A DNA stretch of 64,000 bases, taken from Clytia hemisphaerica. Its lineage: Eukaryota; Cnidaria; Hydrozoa; Leptothecata; Clytiidae. Shown in pieces: positions 32,097 through 44,475 of this stretch. A program made the translations under genes and the position numbers. Numbering within the stretch: the first letter of the stretch is position 1; each line of letters opens with the position of its first letter. The notes beneath the pieces were generated by a model. That model searched no databases. It had not been told where the DNA came from and saw nothing but the letters and a program-made list of their open reading frames with translations. The stretch covers positions 953,180 through 1,017,179 of the forward strand of contig CACVBU010001038.1 of NCBI GenBank assembly GCA_902728285.1. Reading direction: 5' to 3'.

Positions 32097-34483
32097 TCAC
32101 CATTGACCGTCATCTTCGGGCAACGGAGCCTCTTGGGCTTCCTTAATGAGTTGTTGTGCAAAGGCTAAACGTTCTTTTGATATGCCAAGGCTTTTTTCAT
32201 CTTCGCTCTTGTTTTCTTTGAACATTCTGGGCGCCAACTTTTCGCTAACTTTTTTATGATGGCTGTTTTTTTCCAAGTTTGACTTAACTTTTGATGGTTG
32301 ACCAGCGTTGGCTGGAAGCAATCCACACTTCTTTAATTGTTCAGTTCTAGTTCTAGTTCTAGTTTTATATTTGCATAAGACAAAAAATGCCTAATCTCGC
32401 AAATTCTACGTAAAAATACAAAAATGAAAAGGTTTAATAGCTAAGATAAAGATATAAAAATATAGAATAAATAAGTAATTTATACAATTTTAAATTAGAT
32501 TTATTAGATTAAAATTCAGAAAAAAAATTTAAAAAGTTCAAAAATATTACAGTAATAAAAAGTGTGTTAAAAATAGTACACTAATAGGGGACGCACTATT
32601 TGCAGGGTCACGTGAGAAAGGTGTTTAAGCTGAAGGAGAGCACATACTAGAATCGAGGTGAACAAGAGTCAAGCTGGTCGCTAGAGGATAATGTAGCAAA
32701 AAACATAAGTATGAGCATAGACTCAGTGGAAAAACGGGCGCAGATTTAAGTGTACACTAGAATATTAAGCTATGATCAATAGAATTTTTGAATTCTTTTT
32801 CAGTTTTCAAATTTGCAGTTCTAATTGGTAATTTGTTCCATATTTTGATGGTAGATGGAAAGAATGAGTTTGAATAGCATTTAATCCTGCCCTGAATGGG
32901 CTGATATTTCACATTTGTACAACGTTGTCTAGCTGGGTGGATGCGGCTGCTGTCAACGAATTTGTTTCCTGACAAAATATCAAATAGCATTTTTCAATTT
33001 CGATTTGGATTCTCTTGTTCTAGTGTTTTCAAGTTTAAGTGATTTTCTTAGATCGTTTGGGCTGACTTCTGAACTCCATTCCCTACAGATCCAGCGGATA
33101 GATTTTCTCTGGGTCATTTCGATTTTCTGGGTAAGGGATTGGTTATCAGTTGGATCCCATACAGTGTTTGCATATTCCACCGTTGGTCTGATAAAGGTTT
33201 TATAACACTTCAGACGTGTTTCTTTGTCTGCCATTGATAGGTTCCTCTGAAAGAATATTCGGGTGTTATTTGCTTTGGAAGTGGCAAGATCGATTGTGAT
33301 TTCTTCCAAGAGAGATTATTCGAGATTACGACACCGAGATATTTAGCTTTGTTAACAGTTTTGAGCTGTTGACCATGGATTTCATAGGTTTTATCATGAA
33401 TTTTTCGTTTGTTGGTGACTCTGAGGTTAAAGCATTTGTCTGGGTGAAACTCCATGGACCATTTGTTTTCCCATTTTACCAATTCGTCTAGGTCTTTTTG
33501 AAGCTTTTCGCAGTCTTCCTGTGTGTGTATTGAGCGGTAAAGATATGCATCATCGGCAAACAGCGCAATTTTCGATTTTACTTCAAGTGGCATGTCATTT
33601 ATATAGATTAAGAATAGCAGCGGCCCGAGGACAGTTCCTTGGGGGACACCTGAAATGACGTTTGAGTTTTTGGAGGATTTCCCACGAACAACAACACATT
33701 GGGTGCGATGAGATAGAAAGTCTGTAACTTTGATGGAGTGAGTGTTAATTCAACGCCATTTCGATCGACAAAAGTAACCATTTTGGGTGCCAACTTTTCG
33801 ATAACTTTTTTATGATGGCTGTCTTTTGCTAAGTTTGACTCAACTTTCGATGATTGGTCTGCGTCGGCTGGAAGCAATCCACACTTCTTTAATTGTTCAA
33901 ACTTTGATGGAGTGACGGTTAATTCCACGCCATTTGGATCGACAAAAGTAACCATTTTGGGCGCCAACTTTTCGCTAGCTTTTTTATGATGGCTGTATTT
34001 TGCTAAGTTTGACTTAACTTTTGATGGTTGACCTGCGTTGGCTGGAAGCAATCCACACTTCTTTAGTTGTTCAAACTTTGATGGAGTGACAGTTAATTCC
34101 ACGCCGTTTCGATCGACAAAAGTAACCATTTTGGGTGCCAACTTTTCGATAACTTTTTTATGATGGCTGTTTTTTGCTAAGTTTGACTTAACTTTTGATG
34201 GTTGACCGCCTGCGTTGGCTGGAAGCAATCCACACTTCTTTAATTGTTCAAACTTTGATGGAGTGACGGTTAATTCCATGCCATTTCGATCGACAAAAGT
34301 AACCATTTTGGGCGCCAACTTTTCGCTAACCTTTTTATGATGGCTGTTTTTTGCTAAGTTTGACTTAACTTTTGATGGTTGACCACCTGCATTGGCTGGA
34401 AGCAAGCCACACTTCTTTAATTGTTCAAACTTTGATGGAGTGACGGTTAGTTCCACGCCATTTCGATCGACAAAAGTAACCAT
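32097..34483 (-). CDS. unrecognised five-module repeat protein, disrupted by a LINE
   Basis: Reading 34483-33726 and then 32343-32097 gives one 334-codon frame ending in TGA. Five modules of 58-59 residues each begin MVTFVDRNGVELTVTPSKFE, continue QLKKCGLLPANAG and a basic linker (KVKSNLAKNSHHKK), and close SEKLAPK. A 42-residue acidic tail ends EAPLPEDDGQW. The function is unknown; no signal peptide or membrane segment is visible. Module 4 is the most diverged (PADADQSSKVESN). A LINE at 32344-33725 sits inside codon TTT (Phe) of module 5. As the allele stands, translation runs into LINE sequence and stops at 33608. Start: the first ATG, in good context (CCAAAATGG). The near-identity of modules, the intact frame on both sides and a poly(A) signal support a real, recently broken gene. 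Confidence 0.65.
32344..33725 (-). mobile_element. 5'-truncated LINE (jockey/CR1-like reverse transcriptase)
   Basis: The minus strand encodes the C-terminal half of a non-LTR reverse transcriptase: SGVPQGTVLGPLLF (about 33648-33607), the catalytic LFADDAYLYRS, AKYLGVVISNNLSW, then thumb and tail motifs with EYANTVWDP and FFPSTIKIWNKLP. The frame is broken at least twice (near 33300 and 32985). The 3' end is a short (TAGAAC)n tail rather than poly(A), as in CR1/L2-type elements. The 5' end and endonuclease are missing. No target duplication: the host sequences rejoin exactly. Confidence 0.85.
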
Positions 34484-36365
34484 TTTGGTTGCTTATTTTT
34501 CACTTTTCACTTTTCACTAACTTTATTACGATAACTGACAGTTTTGACAAGTAAATTCAGGATGAGAATTACTTCTGCATACGCTGAGAGGTTTTTTTCA
34601 AAACTGAAGTTGTTTAGAATTATGAAAACTTTTCATATGCATGATTTTTTTATTTGACGTCAAATATTTCAGCTACATTCTACTTCTAAACGTCACACTA
34701 CAAGAAAGTTAACTTTCTCTTTCAAATTTAAATGGACGTGGAATTGTGTGATATGTCCGAGCAGTATATTGCAACTTTGTGGTAGCCTAAACCCAGCTGG
34801 CACACAACGAACGTTGTTTCAATGTTCATCTAACGTTATATGGACGTTGTGAACGTGATATAAACGTTGAAACAACGTTGTGTGCCAACTGGGAAGGCCT
34901 CAATAAATGTTGATGTTATCAACATCTTCTTACTTGTTCATTTCTAGCACCATTTTTGAACCTACCTAAAGATCCTATAAATTAACCCATATCCGTCCGT
35001 TCGTTCGTCCGTTCTTCTGTTACAAGCTTTTCTCGGGATTGGCTCATTGGTTTTATCTGATTTTTTGCAAAATTATGCAAAAAACTGCCCAACAATGGAG
35101 TTTTAAGGACCCTTGTGCAAAAATTGCTGCAATAGATTTTTCTGGTTGTTTCTGTTTGCAAAAAGAAGAAGTGCATTGTGTGCGCTATGAGAATCACAAA
35201 AAAGCGACCTAAGGGAATGGCTTCTGATATTTCAATTTTTGAAGTCTAATTTTTAGCTGAGCTTTCGGTAACTTGTAGGTAAATTACTGTGCACATCATA
35301 ATAAAACGTTTCATTGTACGACTAAGATTTACAGATACCTAAATGATAAGAAGCTCTAACGATCATAGATCCTAACCCGTGAAATTCTGAAACTTATAAT
35401 TTATGATCTGTTCCGTAAAGTATCCGTATCTAACGATGCAAACAAGCTGTTCTTTATAATTTCAAAGATTTCAGGAGAATGGAAAATATAAAATAAGTGA
35501 AAGTAAGAAAAACTTAAAATGAGTCCTCATTTTGGCCATTTTGAGCAACTGATGACGTCATCAAATAATGACATAAATTTCCCGTCAATTAATTAATAAT
35601 CCCGCCATGAGGCTCATGACCTAAATTTAGGCCCTTTTTTGACCTCTTTTTCGGCATCTGCCCAGGTCAAGAAACCTGATTTTTTGGTTAGATTTTCATT
35701 TTTCATTGTCCTTAAGGGTTGTAATAATCACCTGTAAGATTTTAGCCATGAGGCTCATGACCTAAATTTAAGCCCTTTTTCGACCTCTTTTTTGGGCTCG
35801 TGGAGATCAAAGATACCGCTAGTGTTCGATTTGACAAAACTATTTTGACATTTTTCGATACGGCGAACACGTCGAGGATGGTTAAAATTCTGAGGCTTAT
35901 GACCTAATAAAAAGGCCGGCAGCTCTCGAACTAATAGCTGACATGGTTTGTATAAATACCAAAGTTGACAGACGACTATCTATAAATGCTGTAGGTACTA
36001 TCTACTAAAAGTGCTATGAAATTCCATGAAAACTTTGAAAAAGATAGCAAAAATTTCAAGTTTTGTGGTCTGCCATCGTGATGATCTCTGGTTGTGCTTT
36101 CAATTTTAAAAAGTACAGTAATTATCAATCCACTGTTTGATTTCAGATATATGGAGCAAGCTACAGTTTCAGAACGTTGGTTGAACATGAGGTTTTGCTA
36201 CTTTCTGGGTATTGACAGACAGTGAAATGTAAAACGCTCTTAGAAAGCTGCCAAAAAATTCAAGAGTCCATCTAACGTACATAATGTCAGGTGGAGTACA
36301 AGCAATCCAAATCAATTTTTGATTGAAAACATAAGACCTAAATATCTAAAAACCATCAACCGGTT
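34484..36365. other. 5' flank of the module-repeat gene; no other gene seen
   Basis: The first ~80 bp upstream of the ATG contain repeated TTTTTCACTTTTCAC-like tracts (plus strand). A TCCGTCCGTTCGTTCGTCCG simple-repeat tract lies at about 34992-35014. A short direct repeat (ATGAGGCTCATGACCTAAAT) occurs at about 35606 and 35747, with a shorter third copy near 35892. 35938-36230 is a diverged direct copy of 30490-30640. Confidence 0.45.
34792..34893. mobile_element. ~100-bp palindromic MITE (CCCAGCTGGCACACAACG), copy 1
   Basis: The ends CCCAGCTGGCACACAACG and CGTTGTGTGCCAACTGGG are complementary, and complementarity continues through AACGTT-rich sequence to the centre. Related copies are at 42577, 51285 and 51713. 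Confidence 0.75.
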
Positions 36366-36369
36366 AGCG

Positions 36370-36890
36370 CTCAAGCGAAGTTAACCTGATAACAGCTGGT
36401 CATAATTTTTTACGAGCACGGAAAACCTCTGATGATGCTTGAAAATTAACCATCTGAGGAAATAGTCCTCCAGCGGAAAACTCTACAACAAAAATCTTGT
36501 TGTGCGCCGGCAAGTCAGAAACTAAATTTTTGATACGGTGCCCTATTTTTAAACTCAATCACGCAATTTTGCCGTCATCCCCAGTCCTATTGGGCGAGCG
36601 CGGTCTTCACAAATTCGAGATAGCTTATTCGTCAGATTGTCTTGTTTTCACTGATTCCTTTGAGATGCCTTGGAGTTTTACAAGATACTTCACTAATTCG
36701 TCATTTAAAGTGATAGAGATGACGCGTTCTTTAGAAAAAGTAATAAGATTCTTTTATTACATCTTAACGAACAACCAAATCAAATAAGAGCTCGTAAAAA
36801 CTCCAGCTTGTCCCATTCCTTTAGAGCTTCAGCGTGGTGGGCAGAAAACGACCACAATCTGATCTCAGATTAAGCGAAGTTGGATTTCAT
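36370..36890 (-). repeat. long dispersed repeat, copy B (carries a hAT-like MITE)
   Basis: Inverse orientation relative to 29505-30480. It lacks the TTAA element of copy A but holds the 153-bp MITE at 36662-36814, which copy A lacks. The two copies therefore diverged before either insertion. Confidence 0.7.
36662..36814. mobile_element. 153-bp hAT-like MITE (CTGGAGTTTTT family), copy B
   Basis: Nearly identical to 28549-28702. A perfect 8-bp target duplication ATTCCTTT lies at 36654-36661 and 36815-36822. The ends are GAGATGCCTTGGAGTTTTAC and AAAAACTCCAGCTTGTCCC. Confidence 0.85.
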
Positions 36891-37012
36891 TTTGAATAGC
36901 AAAACGGAACAAGTCAGTTTTACCGATTCTGTAGAATATTTCAAATCCTGGACTAAGGTCATACTAACTATTCAGGGATGTCCCTGCTGTTTTCTTCTGG
37001 GATAATCGGGTA

Positions 37013-37267
37013 CACCTTTATGATAAGAACAAATTACATGAGAACATAAGGCTTCCATAGCCAAAATAAGTTGAAATCATGTTCAAAAGAACATTGTAAG
37101 GTTTTGCGGACTCCTAAATACCCAGTTTCCTAAGAAAATGGACAAAAGTACCCACAGAATGGGGATAAAAAGAACATGTTAAGTGCATTTTAGTTTTAGG
37201 TTTAAAACTCAAAAGGTTTAGACCTTCCGAAGTTTTCAAAAATTTTGAATGTTCTTATAAAAAAACG
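37013..37267. mobile_element. TA-flanked MITE family (CACGTTTT...AAGAACA), copy 2
   Basis: Left end TA-CACCTTTATGATAAGAACA, right end TGTTCTTATAAAAAAACG-TA. The interior GAACATAAGGCTTCCATAGC and GAAAATGGACAAAAGTACCC match 31008-31567 and, inverted, 50963-51214. Confidence 0.65.
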
Positions 37268-37269
37268 TA

Positions 37270-39219
37270 TACGAACGGTAAAGGGTTGTTTCAAGATAGA
37301 CACGAAGTTTAGGCAACCATGGGTTGAAAAAAGAGACTGGCTTTGATAACTAAATTATGGTTTATTTAATTCCGGAGTCCTGTTTCTACACTGGAGAGGG
37401 GTAGTGACATCATAGTCCGAATGGCAGAAATTCGATGATAGGAATACAGGCGATAACTGGGCGAAGAAAAATTAACCAGTAAAATCTAAATCTAATTAGA
37501 CTGGAATATCTCTACTTATTTGATTTTTGTGTTTCCAGATCCTTTTTCATTCATTCAAATATTGTGATTCATTGGAAGAAACATAAAATATCTGGGGTCA
37601 TTCTGCAGAACTAAGAATATTAGCCAGCAAAAGCGTTATTAACAATCAATCCATTTTGATTTAAAACTTCCAAAGAACTGCTTCAAACTTCCACAGATTT
37701 TCATCTTACGGAGAAAAAAGCTTCATCATTGGTCTTCTTATAATTTTCTCAATTCTTGATATGTACCATTGCAATGCCTTCCACTGACCGCAGCTGATTG
37801 GTTGGAAGTGACGTATTATGTAAGACTTTGCAATGAAGTATATCATGAATATTGACATACCTTTAGATACTGTGAATCATATCGTGACCAACTTTATTGA
37901 TGTCCAAATGGCGAGTAACAGATAGTCTACGCTAAAGAATGATCGGGATGCAGCTCCAATCGGTGAAAAATCATCTTTAGCCTGAATTAACTCTTTCAGT
38001 ACCGTCCAGCTAAATGGGGGACCATTTTATAAAATGCTTCTTTCAGCTGCTGGATTCAATTTTAACCAAGGACTTGAATTTAGAAAGTGGCACGCTTAAA
38101 AGACAAACCAAAATATGACCTTTTTTGCCTTAGACAAAGCGGTAAAAATTGCATTTAAAATGGACGTACCGTGGCTTTGAAAAAATCCTTAAATTTCAGT
38201 TTCTCATGGTTATGAAGAAGTTAAATGCCCTCAGCACTTCAATTCTTAAATAAGGGTTTGACCTGACGATTTCCGAGAAGGCTGCAAGGTCATCAGACAA
38301 AGATACAAGTTTTTAAAGGTTTTCCCAACTTTCAGTGGTCTATCGTGTGTCAGAAGGAAATTCCAATTATGGATGCCAAAGAGTGCCCTATGCAACTATT
38401 TCTTTTCAACACTATACGTTGGTGTAAGCTTTATAACAGGGTCATGCAGTTTTATTACAGAAATGTTTAGCTCTCTCAGCTCCAAGGTCCCGATCTTTAA
38501 TCTTAATCTCGTCAGAAAACTTCAAACTTCCTATCTGTGAAGTCTGTGAAGGGCCAGAATTCCAGAACTAAGTGGTTTTCGAAGCTCCCATAGCTACTGT
38601 TGAAAGTTGCATAAACTTCTACCTAAAACAGGGTTGGGTTCAGCTTTTATGATTTACAATTTTTTTATCAAGAAAATCTCTGCTTCGAAAGTTGTTAATT
38701 TATTTTCAAAAATTACAAAGAAACTAATGGGAGAAAATTTATCTGTATTTAGTAATTCCCATCACAGTGACTACATAGCGTTCTCTCAAAATTAGACCAT
38801 TGTGATAGGACCAAAAACTGGGTTCTCCAAGTTACCGAATAAACATTCTCATCCGTTTATGAATTTTCGAAACATTTTCGGACCCCTCCTGCTCTAATTA
38901 GGACCGCAGACACCATTTAAGAGAAGAAGGTCAGATCGCTTTTAGTAAGGCGAAGGCGCTCTTAGTAAGTAAGTCTGCGACCGCAGTTGGAGGCAACCCG
39001 AAGGCTTTTCTTTCGATAGCTGTCAACCGAAGATAGGGGAGGGCGCCACTCTTTCTCCCTGGTTTGCTCCACTTACCCTTGACCCTTCTCTTAATTGCTG
39101 AGCGTCAAGCAGAGAGGCATCAATCAAGTACTATTTTGGGAATTCTGAACGTTTGCTTCAATAATGACGGAATTTACGCGGCTTTTTCCTAACTTAAATA
39201 ACTTTAGCCTTTATAATTC
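37270..39219. other. no gene or repeat recognised
   Basis: Mostly AT-rich unique sequence. A more GC-balanced stretch at 38900-39110 (GACCGCAGTTGGAGGCAACC) has no tRNA, 5S or snRNA boxes that I can identify. Confidence 0.35.
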
Positions 39220-39227
39220 ACTGTGCC

Positions 39228-39820
39228 CCGGGGTACTAGGGTTGCGAGCTGACGGGGGGGGTGCCGCCCGACTTTCGACCCTCGGACCCTTACCGGGACT
39301 AAAAAGGAGAAAACAAAGGAAAATTTTGTGAATTTTACGACCCTTACCGGGACAAATTTGACCAATTTTGACCAAATTTCGATCTTTCTTGGGGTAAAAA
39401 GACGAAATTTTTCTTATTTCATCTACCCTTAAGGGCTACATACACTACACAATATATTGTCAGGCAATATATTGATGATATATTGCTGAATATCGACAAT
39501 ATATTGAAAAGGTGTCTGCAATATATTGTCAGCTCGATTTGCAATATTCCAACAATAAAGGGGGATTGTTTACAGAAAGAAAATTCCTTTTTATAATAGA
39601 GTACCAGTTGTTTACTTCGTACATTACGGTCCGCAAACCATATTGTCGAATATTGTTCGTCAATATATTGTGTAGTCTAAGTAGCCCTTAAGTGGGACTA
39701 AAATTTGATTTTCTGATTTTTCCGACCCTTAGCGGGACTTTGGAAATACAAAAAAGGTACCCTTAAGGGCGTCCCATTCCGTACCCTCCACTTGCCTAAG
39801 TACCCCCCCCCCCCCCCGGC
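39228..39820. mobile_element. G/C-run-ended element with ACCCTTA..GGGAC repeats
   Basis: The left end is CCGGGGTACTAGGGTTGCGA, then a G run. The right end is a CTAAGTACCCCC run ending CCGGC. Flanks ACTGTGCC and AATGTGCC match at 7 of 8 positions. Inside, ACCCTTACCGGGAC-like motifs recur at about 39288, 39340, 39428/39688 and 39725. The right end resembles 55045 (CCGGGGG...ACTTAGGCAA). A fragment of the left end recurs at 44345. Confidence 0.55.
39433..39687. mobile_element. TTAA-flanked 255-bp element (GGGCTAC ends)
   Basis: The ends GGGCTACATACACTACACAA and TGTGTAGTCTAAGTAGCCC are inverted and flanked by TTAA (39429-39432, 39688-39691). The inside is rich in CAATATATTG palindromes. Removing it with one TTAA restores ACCCTTAAGTGGGAC, one of the motif repeats of the host element. 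Confidence 0.8.
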
Positions 39821-39904
39821 AATGTGCCTTAAAAGGTTAAATCTTTCTAGTGCTGTTGTTTTCTTGCATTTTGACTAATCTTGATGACTGTTGATGGACC
39901 TTAA

Positions 39905-41018
39905 CCAGCCAGGCGAGCAACACTTTTTGAAAAATGTGAAAATTTTCAACCTTTTTTTGAATTCAAAATTTCAAACTGGTATAAAAGCTTGTAACTTGAG
40001 AGTTAAGCAATAGCTTTGGTGCCATTAAAAATGCATACTTTTATAGGCTTTCTTAATGCATTATGTTTATGTCCTTTTAAATTAAGTGGTCAGGAGTTAT
40101 AGCCATAAGTCTGGGAAAATTTTGAACGTATATACACGTCAATCGGGTTTGAAGGGCCAAAGAAAGATTTGATCCGCTTTAAGAAATTTTCATTGCATCT
40201 ATCGAGGAATAGATACCTTTAAATTCTTAATGCAATCTTATCCTAAACGTGGTTCGGAATGTTTTAAATATTTTAGCAAGTAGGATTAAAACAATTTGAT
40301 ACAAATTTATTAATGTTTATTTAGTGAAAATTAATTTTTCATTTTATGGAATAATTTATGAATATCTTATCAAAATTATTCCTAAGTAACCTATTCATAA
40401 AATTGTAATTATTGATTTGACTTCTATGTACTTAAATGTGACATTTTCAACATTGCCTTATATTTTATTGAAACTTAGGAGTCAAATTGAGCAATAACGC
40501 TGATACCGTTTTTTAGTATTCAGCTTTGTACAGTGTACTAGGACTGTTACTCTCAGGTACCTAATAGCCGTTCCCCCCGCTAATTAATTTTTCCACCCAG
40601 GACATTCTTATTCCAACCCCCCTGCTTATTAATTTTTGGGAAAATGTTTTTGAAAGTTCCCTCTTTTGTCCTAATTCGGCTGTATTAGCCTCATTTTCAA
40701 AAATTTATTATTAATTATTTCAATCCCCCCGGCTATGAGGTACCCGAGAGTAACCCTTCAAAATCGAGTGACGTGTATATACACGTTCTAAATTTGTCAA
40801 AATACAAGTCTCAGACTTAAGGCTTATAACTCTTGACCACTTGATTTAAAAGGGCATAAACCGGATAATTCTTTAAAGAGTATAAAAATACCTTTCTAAT
40901 AGTACTAAAATCATTGTCTAATTCTCAAATTACAAGCTTTTATGCCAGTTTGAAATTTTGGATTACAAGAAAAGTTACAAATTTTGACATTTTTCAAAAC
41001 ATGTTGCGCGCTGGAATG
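39905..41018. mobile_element. TTAA-flanked foldback element with ~240-bp arms
   Basis: Flanked by TTAA at 39901-39904 and 41019-41022. The left arm (CCAGCCAGGCGAGCAACAC ... ACGTGTATATACACGT region) is complementary to the right arm for about 240 bp, through GTATAAAAGCTTGTAA / TTACAAGCTTTTATGC and AAATGTGAAAATTTT / AAATTTTGACATTTTT. The interior of ~600 bp shows no gene. Confidence 0.65.
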
Positions 41019-42576
41019 TTAAAACAACCACGAATTAGTGGTTCAGTTAGATTATGTGATTTATCTGGTATTCCAATGGTGGTTTGGCGGCCGCCTACTA
41101 AAGGAGCTGGTCAATTTCCCATCGGAGAGTAATGATAGGCGGCCTTTGATGTGCAACATCCCGAGTTGGCTTCAACTAAATTTCTGCGTAAACCTAAAAA
41201 TATTTCAGTTAGATCTACTAATCCCCGAAAACTCGGGCTTCGGTCCAATCCCCTGGCTCCCAAATTCTTGAGGCGGTTCCCGTTCTTCAGATCTTTGGCG
41301 TGTAAGATGAACATTTCTGCATCTGGTTGCCAGATAAGATTATGATTAATATACCCTTTCTCAGTTACGCGGTGGTGAGAATATTTCAAAAATTAGGGAT
41401 AAAATGATAAGGAGCTTAACAACAGAATACAAATGTCTTATATTTGGCGGGTAAGATTCTTATTGTTTAGAGCATCGAAATCCACGTTTAGTTATTCCGA
41501 TTTAGAACGAGCTTTCAAAGTGGATGAAATTTCAGGGTATTTTTTTCACCTGAGACTTTTAAACGTTCACTGCCAAACCCTTTTAAGAAATCGAAAAGTT
41601 GACCCGGTGAAATTTTATCAAACATTTTCGAATTGCTCTGACAAGAGCTTTTTTTTCAAACACCTTTAAATTGTATTTTGTACGCCAAATTTCGTATTAA
41701 ATGTTACAGCGGGCGAAGGTTCCCAGTATGAGATTAAATTATGGTCAATTGATGTACAATAGGTATCTGATAACGAGTATACTCTTTGTAGTCGGCAGCG
41801 AGGGGTGGGCTGTATGAGGGGTAATCATTTTATTTTCAAAGATGGTTTCCGAAAGTTTTTCGAAAAATATTTCCTTGCTGGTATCTCGTATGTGGTTAAA
41901 AATTTTTTCATAAAGATAATTGATTTTTTTTCTAGCAATGGTCTATAATCCTTTAAATCTTCCTCCCTAGGGTTAAACTATTTGGCCCTTGTGGTGTCAG
42001 AGGAAAACAAGGAAATACTGCTTACTAAACAAAGTTTTTACAATTTTTTGTTTATCTTTTTTTTGCATAACCAGCCAAGTTCGATTAATGGGTTAATACG
42101 TAAAAGGACAGCAGGTATCAGGACTTTCATAACTTAAATTCGTATGAAAAAGCAAAAGGTCAATCGTTTAATTAAGAGTAAAATATTGAAAATCTCAACA
42201 TAATTTTGTGACAGTGATTTAGGTAGATTTGATTCAGATTCATTATTCAATCCTTGAATAGTATTATATAGTGCATATTCAACATTTAAGTTGTCATGGT
42301 GTTTCGGTGCAAAAATTTTTCCCTATAAGAAAGATTTGAATTTTTTCAAAATCAACATAACTGGGAATGCCTCTCTGTCTCCCTATTAAGAATTAATTGA
42401 TGATTGAATCGAGCTTCTAAAAAATGGAGTATTTGGAACTGAAATTGAAAAGAGATCTTTAATGTATTTTACAAGGTTAAATTTTGTGTTTGGAGGAAAT
42501 TGATACATTTTCCTATACTTATTCTTCTCCAGGCCAGCATAGGCTGGGTTCGGACTGTTGATAGTAATTCTTTGCT

Positions 42577-42665
42577 CCTAGCTGGCACACACCGTTGTTT
42601 CAACGTTTATCTAGTGTTTAGTACGTCGTTATATGAACGTTGAAACAGCATTGTTTGCCATCTGG
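42577..42665. mobile_element. ~90-bp palindromic MITE (CAGCTGGCACACAACG), copy 2, diverged
   Basis: The ends CCTAGCTGGCACACACCGTT and TTGTTTGCCATCTGG, with AACGTT-type inner symmetry (TTTCAACGTTTATC, GAACGTTGAAAC). The central portion differs from copy 1. Confidence 0.65.
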
Positions 42666-44344
42666 AATTGACAAGTCTGGATAATATTCATATGCTCAAT
42701 CGAAAGAAATATAATATTGACAAACAGAATATTACATTTTTCCAAAAAATAAATTTAATGAAATTTATAAGAATGTAGACTTTTATTGACATGCTTTATG
42801 AAATATCTTCATTAATTAATAAGTTTAAAAAGAAGAACATTAATAACAAGAATATCTTAGATTTATTCTTAAAATTCTAAAAGGTGTATTCTCAATAGCC
42901 GATTCATTCATTGATTGAAACAGTTGGAAAAGTAGTAACATTTTTTTCAGTCATCAAATTTGGTGAATTCTTAATAAAGAGAAAATTCTATCACGTCCAT
43001 CATTTTTCTTCTTAAAAACGTGTATTCAATAAAATTTTTAAAAGAAAATTGAGAAGAAATATAGCATGGTAGATTTGGTAATCAAATATGTAATATTCAT
43101 CAATAATTCTGTAGATCGAAATAATACTTCATATTCTATATTCTAAAAAAAAGGTTCGAAAATCTTTTTCAATTCTTCTTTCATCAGATAAAATTTCTAT
43201 TTTAAGACGGCTGATGAATCAAACAGAATAAGGTTTTTTTTACTGATCATCAAAATTTAGATGGACATGTTTTTTGATAAGATTTGATTTTATGATTTTA
43301 TGATTTTTATCTTTGGTTTTAGAAAGAAAAATTGATACAAGACATTTTATAAATGTGGCTTTTGTGTTATAAATTATTGGTTGGCTTCTTGGAATTTGAG
43401 ATTAGAACCCAATCTTTGATGGTTTTGATAATCTTGAAATTCAAGATCATTTGGTCTTGAAAAAAAGTATGATCCTTAGTTTGATAATTAGATTTTGGAA
43501 GATTTAAAAATGAGTCATTTATGTTTGGAGAAATGATGAGGCTCGTCCTTAAGCTTTAGAGATCAATTCGAATCGTGGACAATCGATATCTTTTTCCCTA
43601 ATAATAACAAAAACAGTTTAGCGCGGCTTTAAGTGAGGTCTTGGTAAAACTTAGGGAATTAATTCCCATTAAATGGTTCTGAATTATGAAATCACAAACA
43701 TAAGAGTTGTGACTTGATCTTATAAATATCTTTTGGTCATGTATAAGTTGTTGATAAAAGACTAGTTTTCTTTTGTTTAGTGACAATTTATAACGAACGT
43801 CAAGAAAGATATCAGCTTCTTTCTTATCCAATATGTTTTTTACAAAATTGAATTTTGAAGGAGAAAAATTCAACCTAACTACATCAAATCCTTCTAAGTC
43901 GAGCAGCCCATTTTGGATGACAGATTGGATCTAGCGCTTCCTTTGTTTTCACGCTGCAAGTTTTTCAAATTCTGACGGAAAATATTACTTTCAATCTAGC
44001 GTTTGTAACAACAAATGGCTTCAAGTCCTACATAGGAGATTCACCTCTAGCCTTCTGTTTTATCTCGTTGCCATCTCATTGCGTACTGAGTTCGTTTTTA
44101 CTTTAAACATGATTACAATCTTTATCCGTTGAATTTAATACCATCTTAAATTTTTAAATCTGGTTACAAATCTTTTTATAATTAGCTAATGATTCACAGA
44201 AAAATAGTCATTTTTTCTCTACTAGATCATACGTAGATAAGCTGGTTTAAAACAGCTGCTGCCTAAGCAACCTAGATATACGGTGACACCCCTTGCCCGG
44301 CTCAACGACCTTGAACTTTCAATATACTAGAAATGCAAGTCCCA

Positions 44345-44475
44345 GAGGTGTACTAGCGTTGCAAACTGAAGGGTGCCCCAAATTTCGACTCTTGGACCCT
44401 TCGCGTACTATAAAGGAGAAAGTATAGAAAAACTACGACCACAATTTGATATTTCGAGGAAACAAATTTTCCTAT
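44345..44475 (+). repeat. fragment of the 39228-type element
   Basis: GTGTACTAGCGTTGCAAACT, TTTCGACTCTTGGACCCTT and AAAGGAGAAA follow the same order as 39230-39315 (GGTACTAGGGTTGCGAGCTG, TTTCGACCCTCGGACCCTT, AAAGGAGAAA). No right end is seen. Confidence 0.55.

Noticed and set aside
38900..39110. Possible tRNA, 5S or snRNA gene in a GC-balanced stretch
   Set aside because: No A/B boxes, no 5S internal control region and no U6-like conserved segments could be read.
41040..41390. Four overlapping open frames near a NotI site
   Set aside because: They lie on both strands in a short GC-balanced stretch, lack recognisable motifs and show no splice context.
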